From Bigelowiella natans CCMP2755 (taxonomy: Eukaryota; Cercozoa; Chlorarachniophyceae), in the NCBI GenBank assembly GCA_000320545.1, contig ADNK01000102.1:1-36154 (forward strand): a DNA stretch of 36,154 nt, written 5' to 3'. Within the stretch, counting starts at the first letter, position 1. Each line of letters starts with the position of its first letter. Below are positions 24,186 through 34,020 of the stretch, in pieces. Position numbers and translations under genes: made by a program. Below the pieces are notes generated by a model, which saw only the letters and a list, made by a program, of their open reading frames with translations, did not search any database and was not told where the DNA came from.

Positions 24186-24368
24186 TATGCATACATCGCC
24201 TGTTTTTGCACTCTGATTGTATGCCTTCCATTTAATTGTGGCCAATTCCCTGAATGCCTTCGTACACATGTATGTATGTATGTGCGTATGCACGTGAATA
24301 TATGGCATGAAAAGATTTATGATCATACGCAGCTTGTCATCAAGAACAAATGCAACCAGTAAAGACAT
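22659..24368 (-). CDS. YiiX / Peptidase C92-like permuted papain-fold protein
   Basis: Eight exons on minus: 24368-24195, 24078-24034, 23838-23751, 23598-23499, 23287-23240, 23120-23035, 22954-22905, 22832-22659; in phase, 254 aa. Motifs follow the permuted papain-like amidase order: KTGDVVLFHTRG, then AYDHVGVVV with the likely catalytic His, VLEALGEGVEMV, MSVRRL, IGRKYNLW, and DRAFFCSELVAAAYK with the likely catalytic Cys, then TYFPGSF. In the NlpC/P60 superfamily these residues build a Cys protease, amidase or acyltransferase site; the substrate is unknown. The N-terminus is hydrophobic (LLVAFVL, IINLFMPYI) and may anchor it to a membrane. The start ATG 24368 is my choice; the part before AFRELATIKW passes through CA-rich sequence and could contain an intron. 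Confidence 0.78.
23131..23182. repeat. (AG)n microsatellite
   Basis: About 25 units just upstream, in gene orientation, of the exon 23120-23035. On the coding strand it is (CT)n and supplies the polypyrimidine tract of that acceptor. Confidence 0.95.
24146..24186. repeat. (CT)n-(GT)n compound microsatellite
   Basis: Inside the first intron of the C92-like gene; on its coding strand it reads (CA)n-(GA)n and begins about ten bases after the donor. Confidence 0.95.
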
Positions 24369-24586
24369 GATCCCTCTCCAACTAAACAAATATAAGGAAA
24401 GGAATTCGTCTTCTTTCTGCTGATTCTCTCATCCATCATCATCGTCGTCATCATCATCATCATTTCCAGTTCTTTTGCATCATTCTTGTCGCTCTTTGAG
24501 TAGCACCTTTTGCTTGCCGTGTTGCACCTTCCATCCCCTAGAAGACCGAGCCCTCTCTATCGCCACAGAAGGTAATGGGACAACAC

Positions 24587-24639
<53 letters not shown>

Positions 24640-25085
24640 GAGAGAAGCGCAGATACACTGTGTTAACAAGTGACGAAGCAGCCACACACAATCTGAATTC
24701 AGTACATGTGTGGTAATTAAATTCTCTGTCTATCGTATCGTCGTACTAGGAGACTTGCTGGATGCTCGAGCTCGTTTATCCGTATCAATCAGTGGATGGT
24801 CCTAACGACATTAATTTATAACAAAAAAGGGCCGCTCGTTACAAGGCAAGTCTGTGACGAATGGCGCCCTCTCAGCATGCGTGCCTAATTTCCTTACTTT
24901 CTTCGGTGTCGTCGACTCTTGGCGCTGCGGCAAGAGGGGAAGGGGAGGGTTAGGGCGGAGTGATTGGTAGTGTAAACTTAGTCAGAGCACCTTTGCTGCT
25001 GTGATATTCTGGTTAATAGCTGCGATCCATCCTGGAGTATGTAATGAGTAGCCAGTCGTGCAGAAACAACAACAGTATTATAGTG
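24369..25085. other. Intergenic, GA-rich; nothing coding recognised
   Basis: Contains a long interrupted (GA)n array (about 24591-24646) and an ATC-triplet tract (24431-24462). A minus-strand stretch around 24475-24540 could read as a basic N-terminus, but no splice to the C92-like gene was found. Confidence 0.4.
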
Positions 25086-26344
25086 TCAGGGGAATAATGT
25101 GCATGGCATCGTCTGAGATAAGTTCTCCTCACTCTCTTTTTCAGCAGCCTGGTCGTACATTTCATCCTGATTTGATAACAGCACGCTCTGAGCGCCGAGT
25201 GTTCATAATGTTCATCTATAATGTAAGAAACCTACCGCTTTTTTCCTATATGTATCGAAGTAGAATGTGTCCTTCTCGTCGTCGCCAAACTTCATTTTAA
25301 ATCTTCCCTATTTTTTGCACATAGAAACACACACGGACACAACATGCATCTTAATCTAACAAAATAGTCCACATTTAAATCCACACGAACCTTATACTGA
25401 GGAGTGCTATCGTCTTCACAGAGAAAACACTGAATCAAGTAGATAAGAATGAAGAGTTTTCTCACAATGACAAAGATGTCTACTCTTAAAGACCTTTTCC
25501 AGCGGAATGCTGCCGGCTGGTTTTGCCTTTCCACGTTTGAAGTAAATAAGCTTGTTCTTCATCAAATAAAACCTGGCAGAGAGATAGTAAGGCAAGCCGT
25601 ACCCAGTCTCTAAGATCTGGTTTGATAAAAATGACCATCGTTTTTGCCAACCATGCCCAATGCCGTGTGAGCGTTTCTTCAGAAAACCCTGAGTTATTCA
25701 CATATAAAGTCACACACATAACTTCATGGCTGCTGCTATTGAAAGACAAACCTCTTTTATACGCATCCTCTCATCCTCTCCAGGTTCCTGATGCTCTTTC
25801 TTCCCCTCAGCCTCAGCATTGGGCTTCGTGTTTTCCGTTAGCGTGGCTTCTGGAATCTCCAAATCGAGCCTGCTTTTTGACTATGAGAGAAAACACAATC
25901 AATATATCTCGACAGACCCATTGACAAAACACAATCAATATCTCGACAGACCCATTGACACTACCCCATACCTTGATCATATGCTGAATGTAAGTTTCAG
26001 CCTCGTTTTTCTAAGAATAACAGCAACAAAGCCGAAGGCCCTATTTGTTACAAGGGGATTTGACACGAAACATTGTGTGCATTCCTAGGCATTTATTTAA
26101 AACCCATCTGCCGGAAGGAATTTTTTACCTCCTCAGCCCCACGGGCCCGTTTGTGATCCGAAGGATGGTATACTTCATCCTGTTCGTTGTCTATATTACT
26201 GTCCTCTAACTCAACTGCAGGGATGTTTGAGTCGAAGAATGCTTTGTAATTCTCATACGGATCATTCTTTGGGGTATCACAAAAGATGCCGGAGGCACCG
26301 GAATCAGAGTTATTTTCAATGTGAACACCACGCCTTCGGTTCAT
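25086..26344 (-). CDS. Pleckstrin-homology (PH) domain protein
   Basis: Seven exons on minus, every one a whole number of codons: 26344-26129, 26010-25972, 25880-25752, 25688-25494, 25429-25391, 25307-25236, 25166-25086; 256 aa. The N-terminal half is acidic and likely disordered (PAVELEDSNIDNEQ; Glu/Lys-rich around 85-125). The PH domain starts at GFLKKRSHGIGHGWQKRWSF, continues through KLIYFKRGKAKPAGSIPLEK and GRFKMKFGDDEKDTFYFDTY, and ends in a helical DEMYDQAAEKESE. PH domains bind phosphoinositides or protein partners at membranes; the basic KKR patch in the first strand and loop suits lipid binding. No second domain is visible. The C-terminal helix is short of the usual central Trp, so the last junction is the least certain. 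Confidence 0.8.
25890..25959. repeat. Recent tandem duplication in a PH-gene intron
   Basis: Two adjacent copies of 36 and 34 bp (25890-25925 and 25926-25959) differing by one AT dinucleotide. Both begin AAAACACAATCAATAT and end CATTGAC. Entirely within the intron between the second and third exons. Confidence 0.95.
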
Positions 26345-26871
26345 TGAATCTACTGGCCAAGTTCCACCATAGATGGGCGGTTAGGAGTAGGCGGATGACA
26401 CCTTGCTGGCACTGGTTCCGACACCCTGATTCGAAGAAGTGATAGTCCCCCCCCTCTCCTCGCCTGACCTAAGCGGAGGAATCGGCTGAAAGGAAACTGC
26501 TCGGATATCGAGTAAGTAAGTGGCAACGATAACGACGGTTATCCTAAATGCGTCCTCTCATCGGTGTTGTCGCTTTGAAAAAATGCCAATCGTTTTCGAA
26601 TTTAACATGGCAGTTCAAAACTTGCTTCTCCTTCAATTCGGAGTAGCAAGGGGGCACCATCCATCAAGTTGTTGCAGAGTTGTTGCGAAGTTGTCGCCGA
26701 TTCATCATTTTCCACGCCTGGAGCTGCCGCTACCAGGAAGCAGGATCGCTATTCGGATCATTTTTTGTCCGGGATAGATCTTAGAATATCACCCGTTCAT
26801 TGTTTGTGAGCAAGTTGCAGACCACAGCCACCTACTCTTCTCCAGTCGAAGCATTTTTCAACTCTTCGGGA
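26345..26871. promoter_or_regulatory. Divergent promoter spacer, PH protein / small membrane protein
   Basis: About 530 bp between head-to-head starts, with few repeats. No recognisable element; the promoter role is inferred from position. Confidence 0.35.
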
Positions 26872-27410
26872 ATGGCGGACGCTAAAGCGACGTCTGTGGA
26901 GGACGACGGCAACCACTACGCTTGGGTCAAACGGGAGATTCTAAATTACGTTGTGAAGCCCCTCACACATGTAATACCATATACTTTAATTTGTGTCTAA
27001 TTGACAAGTAGAACTGGGCAGTAGGGAGGTGTATGGAGTTGGGAGGGAGGAACTGTGAAGTTTTGTGTCCTCTTACTGGTTCTTACGACTGGTTCGTATG
27101 TCGAATAGATTTTAATGGTTGCATGAACACATGTGTGCACGTGATTGAGGGGAGAGGATTGTAGGATAGAAATCCTATCTTTAAAACCTTTCTCCAGCTC
27201 CTCGTTTACTCGTCACGTCTTTATTGCTCCTCTTAAGTTTCTTTCTTTTTCTCTCTGCTCTTCCTGTTCATTGTGACACATTTTCCCTCTGTTGGATACA
27301 ATGCGCAGGGCATTTTCTTCGGCATCGGATTGCAACTCGCAAGATGGTGCGGCATACGATATTTAGGCATCCGCCCTTTTGAGATGAAGGCACCCGAACC
27401 CAAAAGCTAG
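26872..27410 (+). CDS. Small single-helix membrane protein, unknown function
   Basis: Two exons, 26872-26970 and 27309-27410, 66 aa, phase 0 junction. I do not recognise the family. The N-terminal part is polar and acidic (ATSVEDDGNHYAW), followed by VKREILNYVVKPLTHGIFFG, a short hydrophobic and Gly-containing segment (IFFGIGLQLARWCGIRYLG) that could span a membrane once, and a basic/proline tail ending APEPKS. The small size, a single amphipathic-to-hydrophobic helix and positive flanks resemble small subunits of mitochondrial membrane complexes, but that is a guess. An open frame also runs upstream of the ATG (from 26800) without motif. Confidence 0.6.
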
Positions 27411-28248
27411 CATCAACATGAGGAGAGCACTGTCACAGTCTAGCAGTGTTTTAGTTAATCCCCAGTGTGTGATCTAATGTAAAAAGGAGTCAATGAACAT
27501 AATTTTTCCAAAATGGAACTCCGGGCTCTGATGTACATCGAGATGGCGAGGTGTTCATTTGTTCTAGTGCTGGGGGTCGGACTTGACAGCACAGCTGCCT
27601 CCGCTGCACGCATTTGTTTGTCAACATCTAGATGTGCGCAATGAACACAATATCGTGTTGTTTGTGATGGATTTTCATCGCAGCATACAGCACAATGCTA
27701 GCCAATGCGTGACGTGCCCGCTAGCTGTGCAATGTAAACACATTGTCATTTCTAGTGTCGTGCAGCGTCTAGCGCTCATCCTGCTGAAGTGCTTAACGTC
27801 GCCCTCGTGGATCAGTGATGCATGTATAACATATATATGAAGCCTCGAACGTGCAGAGACAATTTGCGCTAGCACACAGCTGACAGTGTACGTGAAAGAT
27901 CGCATGTTTGTGTAATAACGTAGTAACACATCATGCGACGGAGCCTTGCACTGCCGACCCTCGTTGTTTTTGTGCAGCTGCGATTCGTGCAGCGTGCAGG
28001 AAATGCAGCGCATGCACGTTTTTAGGTTTGTGTTTGCGCATGATGCTGCCTGAGCACATCTTCCATGGATTACCAATTACTAAATAATTATATGTATAGA
28101 TTCCTCTAGTTCCAAAATCTGTTGTGATTAATTAATTACGTTGTTGAGTGTATGCGTCATCATACACGCACACTAGCCAAGCACACGATGAGACAATATA
28201 TTGTTGTAGGTGATGGCACCATGCTTTGATAATTTTGGGTGTTAAAAA
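27411..28248. other. Convergent intergenic spacer
   Basis: No gene seen. Dense in GCTAGC, TGCA, GTGCAGC and CATGCA-type words like the other convergent spacers. Open frames here show no motif or codon pattern I trust. Confidence 0.45.
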
Positions 28249-29947
28249 CTAAGTTGACTTGAAGCAGGGAGGCTTTGGAGAGGTTGCATCAGTTGCTGCT
28301 CCTTCAACGCCTTCACAATGATAAAAATCAGACCCCCAAGGTTTCTTTGACGGATCTATTGGTGTGAATGCTACATCATCAAACACAATGCCCTTCATAG
28401 GTCGTTGAGGGTTGCCTAGTATCACACCGGGGCTGTGCTTCGCATTTTGTACCTTCACTCGGCGCAGCGTGATGTTTGTGAACGAGACGGTTGTGGGAGG
28501 CGCTGGGCAATGATTCGATAGTGATGGCCAGAGCAGTGAACACGCGCCTTTTGAGTCTGATTCCTGGGCAGGGCCTATCCATATTGGAACTTGTTCGGGC
28601 GTGTCCATTTCGATGTCTTCGAAAAGGATATTAGTGATTTCGGCGGACGCAGAGAGGTCGGTGCTGTTACCGCTCTTCACATATATTCCCTTGAATGTGT
28701 GGTGCATCCGTGCGTGTCTGAATGTGATGTTGCGTACACAGTTGTGGCCAGGCGACGGATGGATAGCTCCAACGGTGAGACCCTATCATGTTAGGTTTGG
28801 ATTCACATTTTGTTCTTTTCTATGTTTAGGCTAGCATGTGCTGGGAATTCATACGGAAGTGTTTATTATATGCCACTCATGCATCACGCGCGCTATTCGT
28901 GCAATTATATGTGTGGGTTATGGATTGGGACAGTGCACCTCGGACAATACAAAGCCAACTGACAGTCAAAAAGTCACATGAGCTTTGCTATCATCATCAC
29001 CACACAGGTCACCATGATCATCATAGGTACTATTAGCATTATCGCGCACACAGCATAACTACATTCACCATGCAGATCAGCATAATCAAGTCAAGAATAA
29101 CAAAAACAAACAACAAAAACGTAAGAAGGTTTAGATTTACCAAGCCGCTTGCGTTGACATTCTCAACAAGTACGTTTTCCGTGCACTTTGCATTCAGACC
29201 TCTAGAATCCATTGGCTGGATCGTGAAGCAGTCGTCTTGATTCCACACGGAGCAGTCGTGTATGTGTATGTCACGCCCGGCCACATCAAAGCCGTCCGTG
29301 TTCAATGCATCGAGATTCCACACATCATGAGCGTCGTCCTGGTTAACACGGTTGTCTATGCTGCAGTGGGAAATCTCGAGGCCGGCAACATCAAAGGCTG
29401 TGAATGTCCAGTAAGGAGACTGCTCAAACAACCAGTGCTCTACCAGTACATCGGTAGCATTCACGATCGACAGCAAACGTGGGCGATCCTCGCCGTGTAT
29501 CAGATACTTGATGTACCCCCACCACGCATTGCCACTACCGTAGAGCTTTCCTGTGCCGGTCGATGTCAGAGTGAGTCCTGTCGCATTGGCGATGAAGAAA
29601 GCTTCCTGCACACACGTCCCATTCTTCTTTGGTTGAAGCGGGTTGCCTCCCATTGCGCAGTCCTGTGTTGGCCAACCCTTGCGTCCAGGCAGGAAGCTAA
29701 GTGTGCCATCGAGGACAATTGTCAAGTTGATGACGTTTGAAGCTCTCACACCCCCCGCGAGCCAGAAAGTCTTGTTCGGGACTACCAGCGTGTCTCCTGG
29801 CAGCATCCTAGCGAACGCGGAGTTGAGGAGAGCGGTGTTGGAGATACCCGAAGACTGTGCGCCTGCGGTGCCATTGAAGATATAAGTCGAAGCTTCCACT
29901 TTGACCAAGGACAGCACACACGAAAGCAGCGCCAGCATCATCATCAA
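28249..29947 (-). CDS. Secreted glycoside hydrolase family 28 (polygalacturonase-like) protein with altered active site
   Basis: Two exons on minus, 29947-29141 and 28782-28249, joined in phase 0; 446 aa, with a signal peptide (MLALLSCVLSLVKVEAS). The right-handed beta-helix of GH28 is evident: repeated short strands with N-linked sites (NVINLTIV, FIANATGLTLT, SIVNATDVLVEHW), then the family core LNTDGFDVAG (Asp218) and VWNQDDCFTIQP (Asp238-Asp239). GH28 hydrolyses galacturonan or rhamnogalacturonan linkages with three acidic residues, which are all present. The usual GHG motif is replaced by GLG (SGLGLTVGA), and the RIK motif by YVK, so the His and Arg of classical polygalacturonases are missing. 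It may act on another uronan, or be a weak or non-catalytic binder. It is one of the few genes with a long uninterrupted exon. Confidence 0.88.
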
Positions 29948-30249
29948 TCAAAAAGTGCAATCTCTCCTATGTATATTATCCCCCGGGCTTGTATTGCTGG
30001 CTTGTGCCAATGTTGTTGTCTCCCTGGCGAAATCTGTGAAGTTGCGAGCTTCGACGCCTTATTAGAACCACAAGAAGCCGGGAAGAGGGCAGGGCAACGA
30101 GGATGGGAGTTGGGAAATGAGGTGGTGTCGGCTTGGCCAAGCGTAACGCCGCTGTGGGTACCTGCCCTTAATTAGCAAAATTAAAAAAAATCCTTGCAAA
30201 GTGTTTGTCGCAGAAAGGAAAACCCAAGGATTCTACACCTGGAGCGATG
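29948..30249. other. Upstream region of the GH28 gene
   Basis: Expected promoter of the GH28 gene. A minus-strand open stretch (30048-29950) could be a terminal exon of the small frame at 30447, but the phases did not fit. Confidence 0.3.
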
Positions 30250-30447
30250 TCAATGTTGTTCCGATGAATTCAGCACGAATTCTCTCCTGAAGTGACGACA
30301 CTCTGGTGGCGACTCACCCAGCTGTGTAGAGCAGCTTTGCAAGGCGAGGCTAGCTCCATGCCAGCTGTCAATATCTGAAAAATATTGCCTAGCTGTTTCT
30401 GCCAAAACAACAATTTCTGAGGTTGTGAAGATTCGGTCAGTCGTCAT
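30250..30447 (-). CDS. Hypothetical small protein, doubtful
   Basis: A 65-codon frame beginning MTTDRIFTTSEIVVLAETAR with a predicted amphipathic helix and, in frame, a good donor (GTGAGT) near 30315. It sits 109 bp head-to-head from the plus-strand gene at 30556, the same arrangement seen for real gene pairs here. No family was recognised and I could not find an in-phase second exon, so it may be a short first exon or chance. Confidence 0.3.
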   Translation of the reverse strand: MTTDRIFTTSEIVVLAETARQYFSDIDSWHGASLALQSCSTQLGESPPECRHFRREFVLNSSEQH

Positions 30448-30502
30448 CGACCGTCAGAACTGAGAACCGGAAGGGCGGAACTGGAGACTGGACACGCACG
30501 TG

Positions 30503-30505
<3 letters not shown>

Positions 30506-30548
<43 letters not shown>
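30506..30548. repeat. (GA)n microsatellite in a 5' leader
   Basis: About 21 GA units ending eight bases before the ATG at 30556, so probably in the 5' UTR or core promoter of that gene. Confidence 0.95.
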
Positions 30549-30550
<2 letters not shown>

Positions 30551-30555
30551 GGAAA

Positions 30556-31915
30556 ATGGCGTCACTGGATCAAATTGGGAAAAAGAGGAAAAGGCAGGAC
30601 CAAGAAGAGGTCAGGAGATGATCGATTGTGTTGAGCCATGTGCCCGATGTCCACAGCCTGAGACTTGCTCTGAGAACACGACGTGCTCTTTGATCCACAA
30701 TTCAAGGATGGAAAAAAATCTTCAACCGTTGTACCATCACGTTTGCTGGAGGCCATCATTGGAAAGTTGGCTCCCATTGAAGATGAGGACGGAAACAAGT
30801 AATCGAACCTAGCGTTTGGTGGGGTAGATGATTTTTTTTCAATAACGGTGACAATGGTTCTCCCTAGATTCAAAGTTTTGTCGCACAAGATTCTGGATCC
30901 AGCACGGCGTGAGATTTATGCCAGGTTGACGAAGATTGGTTGAAGAAGTATGTGGGTGTGTGCTGAATAAATTTGGCTTTAATGAAGGCGTTTCCCCGAA
31001 ATGACTAGCGGGACAGTTGTCAGTTTAATTTGCAAGCAAGAGGAGAATGATGACGATGAGGAAGAAGAGGAGGGGGGGGAAGGTCGGTGTTAGTCTATGA
31101 TAGGCAGGCCACACACATGAACATGCACATATTTCACATGGCATTGATGCGTGTGGCTGGATGTGTCCCGAAGCGTACACGTCTGGAGATACATAAGCTT
31201 CACATCTTTCCTAGCTGACCACTATAAACATTCAAATGAATTCAAATAAACATCCCCCCATGCAAATGCGAAGCAAATCACAACATTTGTGAATTTGAAT
31301 TGGTCTTCGGAATGAAAGGAACGGATTTCCCACACCTTTATGCACTTAGATTCGAAAACCAAACTCGTTGAGCATTTGGCTATTGTTTCCAGGTGATTAT
31401 GACGTCACCTTGCTATGTCGTTGGGAACGGATAGCAGTTTTAAGCAACCTTTCTTCATGAAAATCTACCATTTTTTTGGTTTTGTTTTGGGTCCATCATG
31501 TGTGTTTATGCGTAATATTTCAACCATTTAGGAATGAAGGAGAAGACATTTCTTCAACATCTGAAGACGGTACTCTTTTGTATCTCTCATTGATAATATT
31601 GATGACGGGGTTCCGATATTTAATCGATCAGCATATGAAGCCAAGCCTTTCCTCACTGAATGCAAAATTTCATACGAAGTAACTGAGCAAGGTCACACAA
31701 GATGCGAAGACACCGACTGAAGATTTCTTCCACTTTCTTAGGAAGTATCTCCTACGCAGCTTGTGGAATACAAGTTCAAAGAGAGTCCTCGCTGGTATCT
31801 TGGAAGTATGTCCACAAACCATAAAGGAGATCAGATGTCTTCATAATTCCTCTTTTTTGGGTGTTGTTGGACAGTGAGCACGCGTCTATACTTGGAAGCT
31901 TTCCGAAAATCCAAA
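30556..31915 (+). CDS. Unrecognised protein with a basic N-terminus (3' end unresolved)
   Basis: Proposed exons 30556-30609, 30707-30798, 30868-30924, 31532-31569, 31746-31805, 31875-31915, in phase. The N-terminus carries a likely nuclear signal (GKKRKRQ), then VVPSRLLEAIIGKLAPIEDE, a basic helix (VLSHKILDPARREIYAR), an acidic Ser-rich stretch (EGEDISSTSED), and LVEYKFKESPRWYLG. I recognise no domain. A further exon at about 31982-32039 is likely: one frame reads as acidic (SDDDLPEDIKK) and the phase-compatible frame as basic, so I cannot choose. The 3' end and stop are open. The intron 30925-31531 is long enough to hide another exon. It could be a chromatin or kinetochore-type protein, but that rests on composition only. 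Confidence 0.5.
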
Positions 31916-32170
31916 GTAGCATTACTGAATATTCAGAACATATACATTTCGTGCATAACCCATTTCAATGACCCCGTGGTCAGTTCAAATCCTGGAAGGA
32001 ACTAATTCTGACGACGACTTGCCAGAAGACATTAAAAAGGTACCCAGTTTTGGAAAATGCATACACAAGACATTGGGTCATAAGATGTATTAGTACGTAT
32101 TCACAATATTGCCTGGTGGTTCTATTTTCCCATTTTTTTGCTGCTGAGTTCGGGTGCGGAGCGTTGGTAA
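31916..32170. other. Probable 3' exons and UTR of the gene at 30556
   Basis: Contains a likely exon ending AAAAAG before a GTACCC donor at about 32039. No other feature seen. Confidence 0.35.
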
Positions 32171-32392
32171 TTAATTGGTGTGTGAGCTTGTAACATCCGT
32201 GCTCCTTAGTCTTCTAGGGCTGGGCCCGATAACACGATTGTACGATCGATTTGCCCTCCCAACGCCTCCCGAGTTGAAGGGAAAGTTTGAGGTGTTCACA
32301 GCATCTAGATGTATACGCATCACATTCTGATTTTCCGGAGGTATTGTGCTCAGACCGTTGATGACAACGGAAAGATCGTCCACATTCCCCAT
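32171..32392 (-). CDS. Hypothetical small protein
   Basis: A 73-codon uninterrupted frame with ATG at 32392 and TAA at 32171. It starts MGNVDDLSVVINGLSTIPPE, has a Gly/Arg-rich middle (GGVGRANRSYNRV) and no repeat-derived sequence. It lies 129 bp head-to-head from the supported small gene at 32522, which favours it being real. I recognise no family; it may be the first exon of a longer gene. Confidence 0.4.
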   Translation of the reverse strand: MGNVDDLSVVINGLSTIPPENQNVMRIHLDAVNTSNFPFNSGGVGRANRSYNRVIGPSPRRLRSTDVTSSHTN

Positions 32393-32521
32393 TGCGTCGC
32401 TGGGTTAAGGGTACTATGATTTGCTACTCTGAAGATTCTTGTGTCATGGCGAATGCAGTCCACATGCGACAACAGCGTGACGGGCGATCTAATGGTGCGG
32501 TGTAGTGAATGATGAAACGCC
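32393..32521. promoter_or_regulatory. Short divergent spacer
   Basis: 129 bp between two opposite start codons. Position suggests a shared promoter if both small genes are real; no motif seen. Confidence 0.3.
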
Positions 32522-33025
32522 ATGTCTCAGGTTTGGGAGCCGGACAGCAAGTCCTACGAGGCAATTACACCACACCTTGATGGTACTGCATTGTGCAGCA
32601 TTATCACGACGATGGAGTGTTAAACAACCACACGCATACGCACGCACACACACACACGCACGCACGCAAAGGTCGATGCAAAATTATAGGTGCCCCAAGC
32701 AGCGACGCAGCCGTAGATGCGATGTGGAGCTCTATTCTGGATCAGCTCCGTCAGGTTAGATTGAGGGGGGAGACTGTATGATGCCTGCGAGCGCCCACAT
32801 AATATGTGCAAAATATGTGTGTGTGTGTGTGTGTACTCTTGCCAATAAAATGCTGTAATTCTTGCACCCTATCTCTGCTCTCGTCATTCAAATCGTTCGC
32901 CATTCACCATTCAAATTGATTCGAAGGCACACGGGTCAGACGTGATAAACAAGTTGATAAAAGAAGGCCAGACGAGGTTCGCAGCGCAAAAATCCCCAGG
33001 AAAAGAAACAGCAGCCAAGGCATAA
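32522..33025 (+). CDS. Small soluble protein, unknown function
   Basis: Three exons in phase: 32522-32582, 32690-32754, 32937-33025, about 71 aa. The product starts MSQVWEPDSKSYEAITPHLD, continues with GAPSSDAAVDAMWSSILDQL, then DVINKLIKEGQTRF and a Lys/Ala-rich end. It looks like two short amphipathic helices separated by turns, with no signal peptide or membrane segment. The exon junctions fall cleanly while the introns hold a CA/GCAC repeat, supporting a real gene. The family is not recognised; a small subunit or binding protein would fit, without evidence for either. Confidence 0.6.
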
Positions 33026-34020
33026 GATGATAAATGCCACCTTTTTCAGCATTAAGCAGGCGAAATGAAAACGCATCTTCGTATTAGCGTGCGGAGCTTG
33101 CAACACTTCATATTCCTAGTGTCTATCCTCTCATAATCAGTGTCAAAAAGTGGTATGAGCCTACAAAATTCAATCGCTGCAAGTTCTTATTGTTTTTCGT
33201 CGTTATTTGTTCCGGTTGTTCGCTAGCATGCAGATGTGACTTTGCGCCATTTAGCGATGAAGAGTCCAACGCGTAATGTAGATTATGCGTGTGTGTATTG
33301 ATCTATGCTAACGTACGAAGGCTCATTCCCAAGCTCAACCGCCCAGAAAATCCAGACCGCTTGCCCACATTTGCTCAACTTGCAGCCTCGGCGCGATTGT
33401 GCGCTGCCTGTATGCGGCTGAATTTGGGATCCTGCCAGCAGCCGCCGTATCATGACCGCATGCCCCACATTTCATTTCGCTACTATCCGCAGTAGCCCAA
33501 ATTGCGAAAATGCGTAACATGAAAATTTGCCTACTGACGACCTACTGCTGAACTAAATTGCTAGAATGACATGGTGAAAATCATAGCTAGACAGATAAGC
33601 ACATCACATGCTAGCATGCCTTTTGTGAAGACAACCTGTTTGTATCAAACATAGTTACATAGATCCATACACACTTAGCCCTTGAAAACTATGACAGATC
33701 ATGTGATGAGCGAATTTCACTTGTTACGTAGCGTGCTAGCGTGAGTGCATTAGGCATTGCCTGTGCCACATTGACCATGCACAGTCTCACCTCAAGCTAG
33801 CAAGGATACGCTCACATACACAAGTATTATAATAAACACATGTGTAACTCTCTTTGATCTTATCATTTGTTGCTTTAAATAATGGCATATTCACATTGCG
33901 TCCTGTGTCTACCATTCAATGAGCAATCTAGACATGCGGTCGTTGAACGTGAAAATGCAATGCCACGCTTTGATCAAAATGCAAAAGAAATATTCATCAT
34001 CATGCGGTGATGATGCTCAA
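33026..34020. other. Convergent intergenic spacer
   Basis: No gene I trust. It has four GCTAGC words (near 33222, 33610, 33736, 33796) and many CATGC words, as in other convergent spacers. A plus-strand open stretch at 33289-33495 has no motif and was not accepted. Confidence 0.45.

Noticed and set aside
24475-24540. Basic minus-strand N-terminus as first exon of the C92-like gene
   Set aside because: No in-phase donor follows it, and the nearer ATG at 24368 is already in frame.
29237-29740. 167-codon plus-strand frame
   Set aside because: Antisense to the GH28 beta-helix exon, which has clear family motifs.
33283-33520. Overlapping frames on both strands
   Set aside because: No motif, no splice context, and located in a convergent spacer with repeat-like words.
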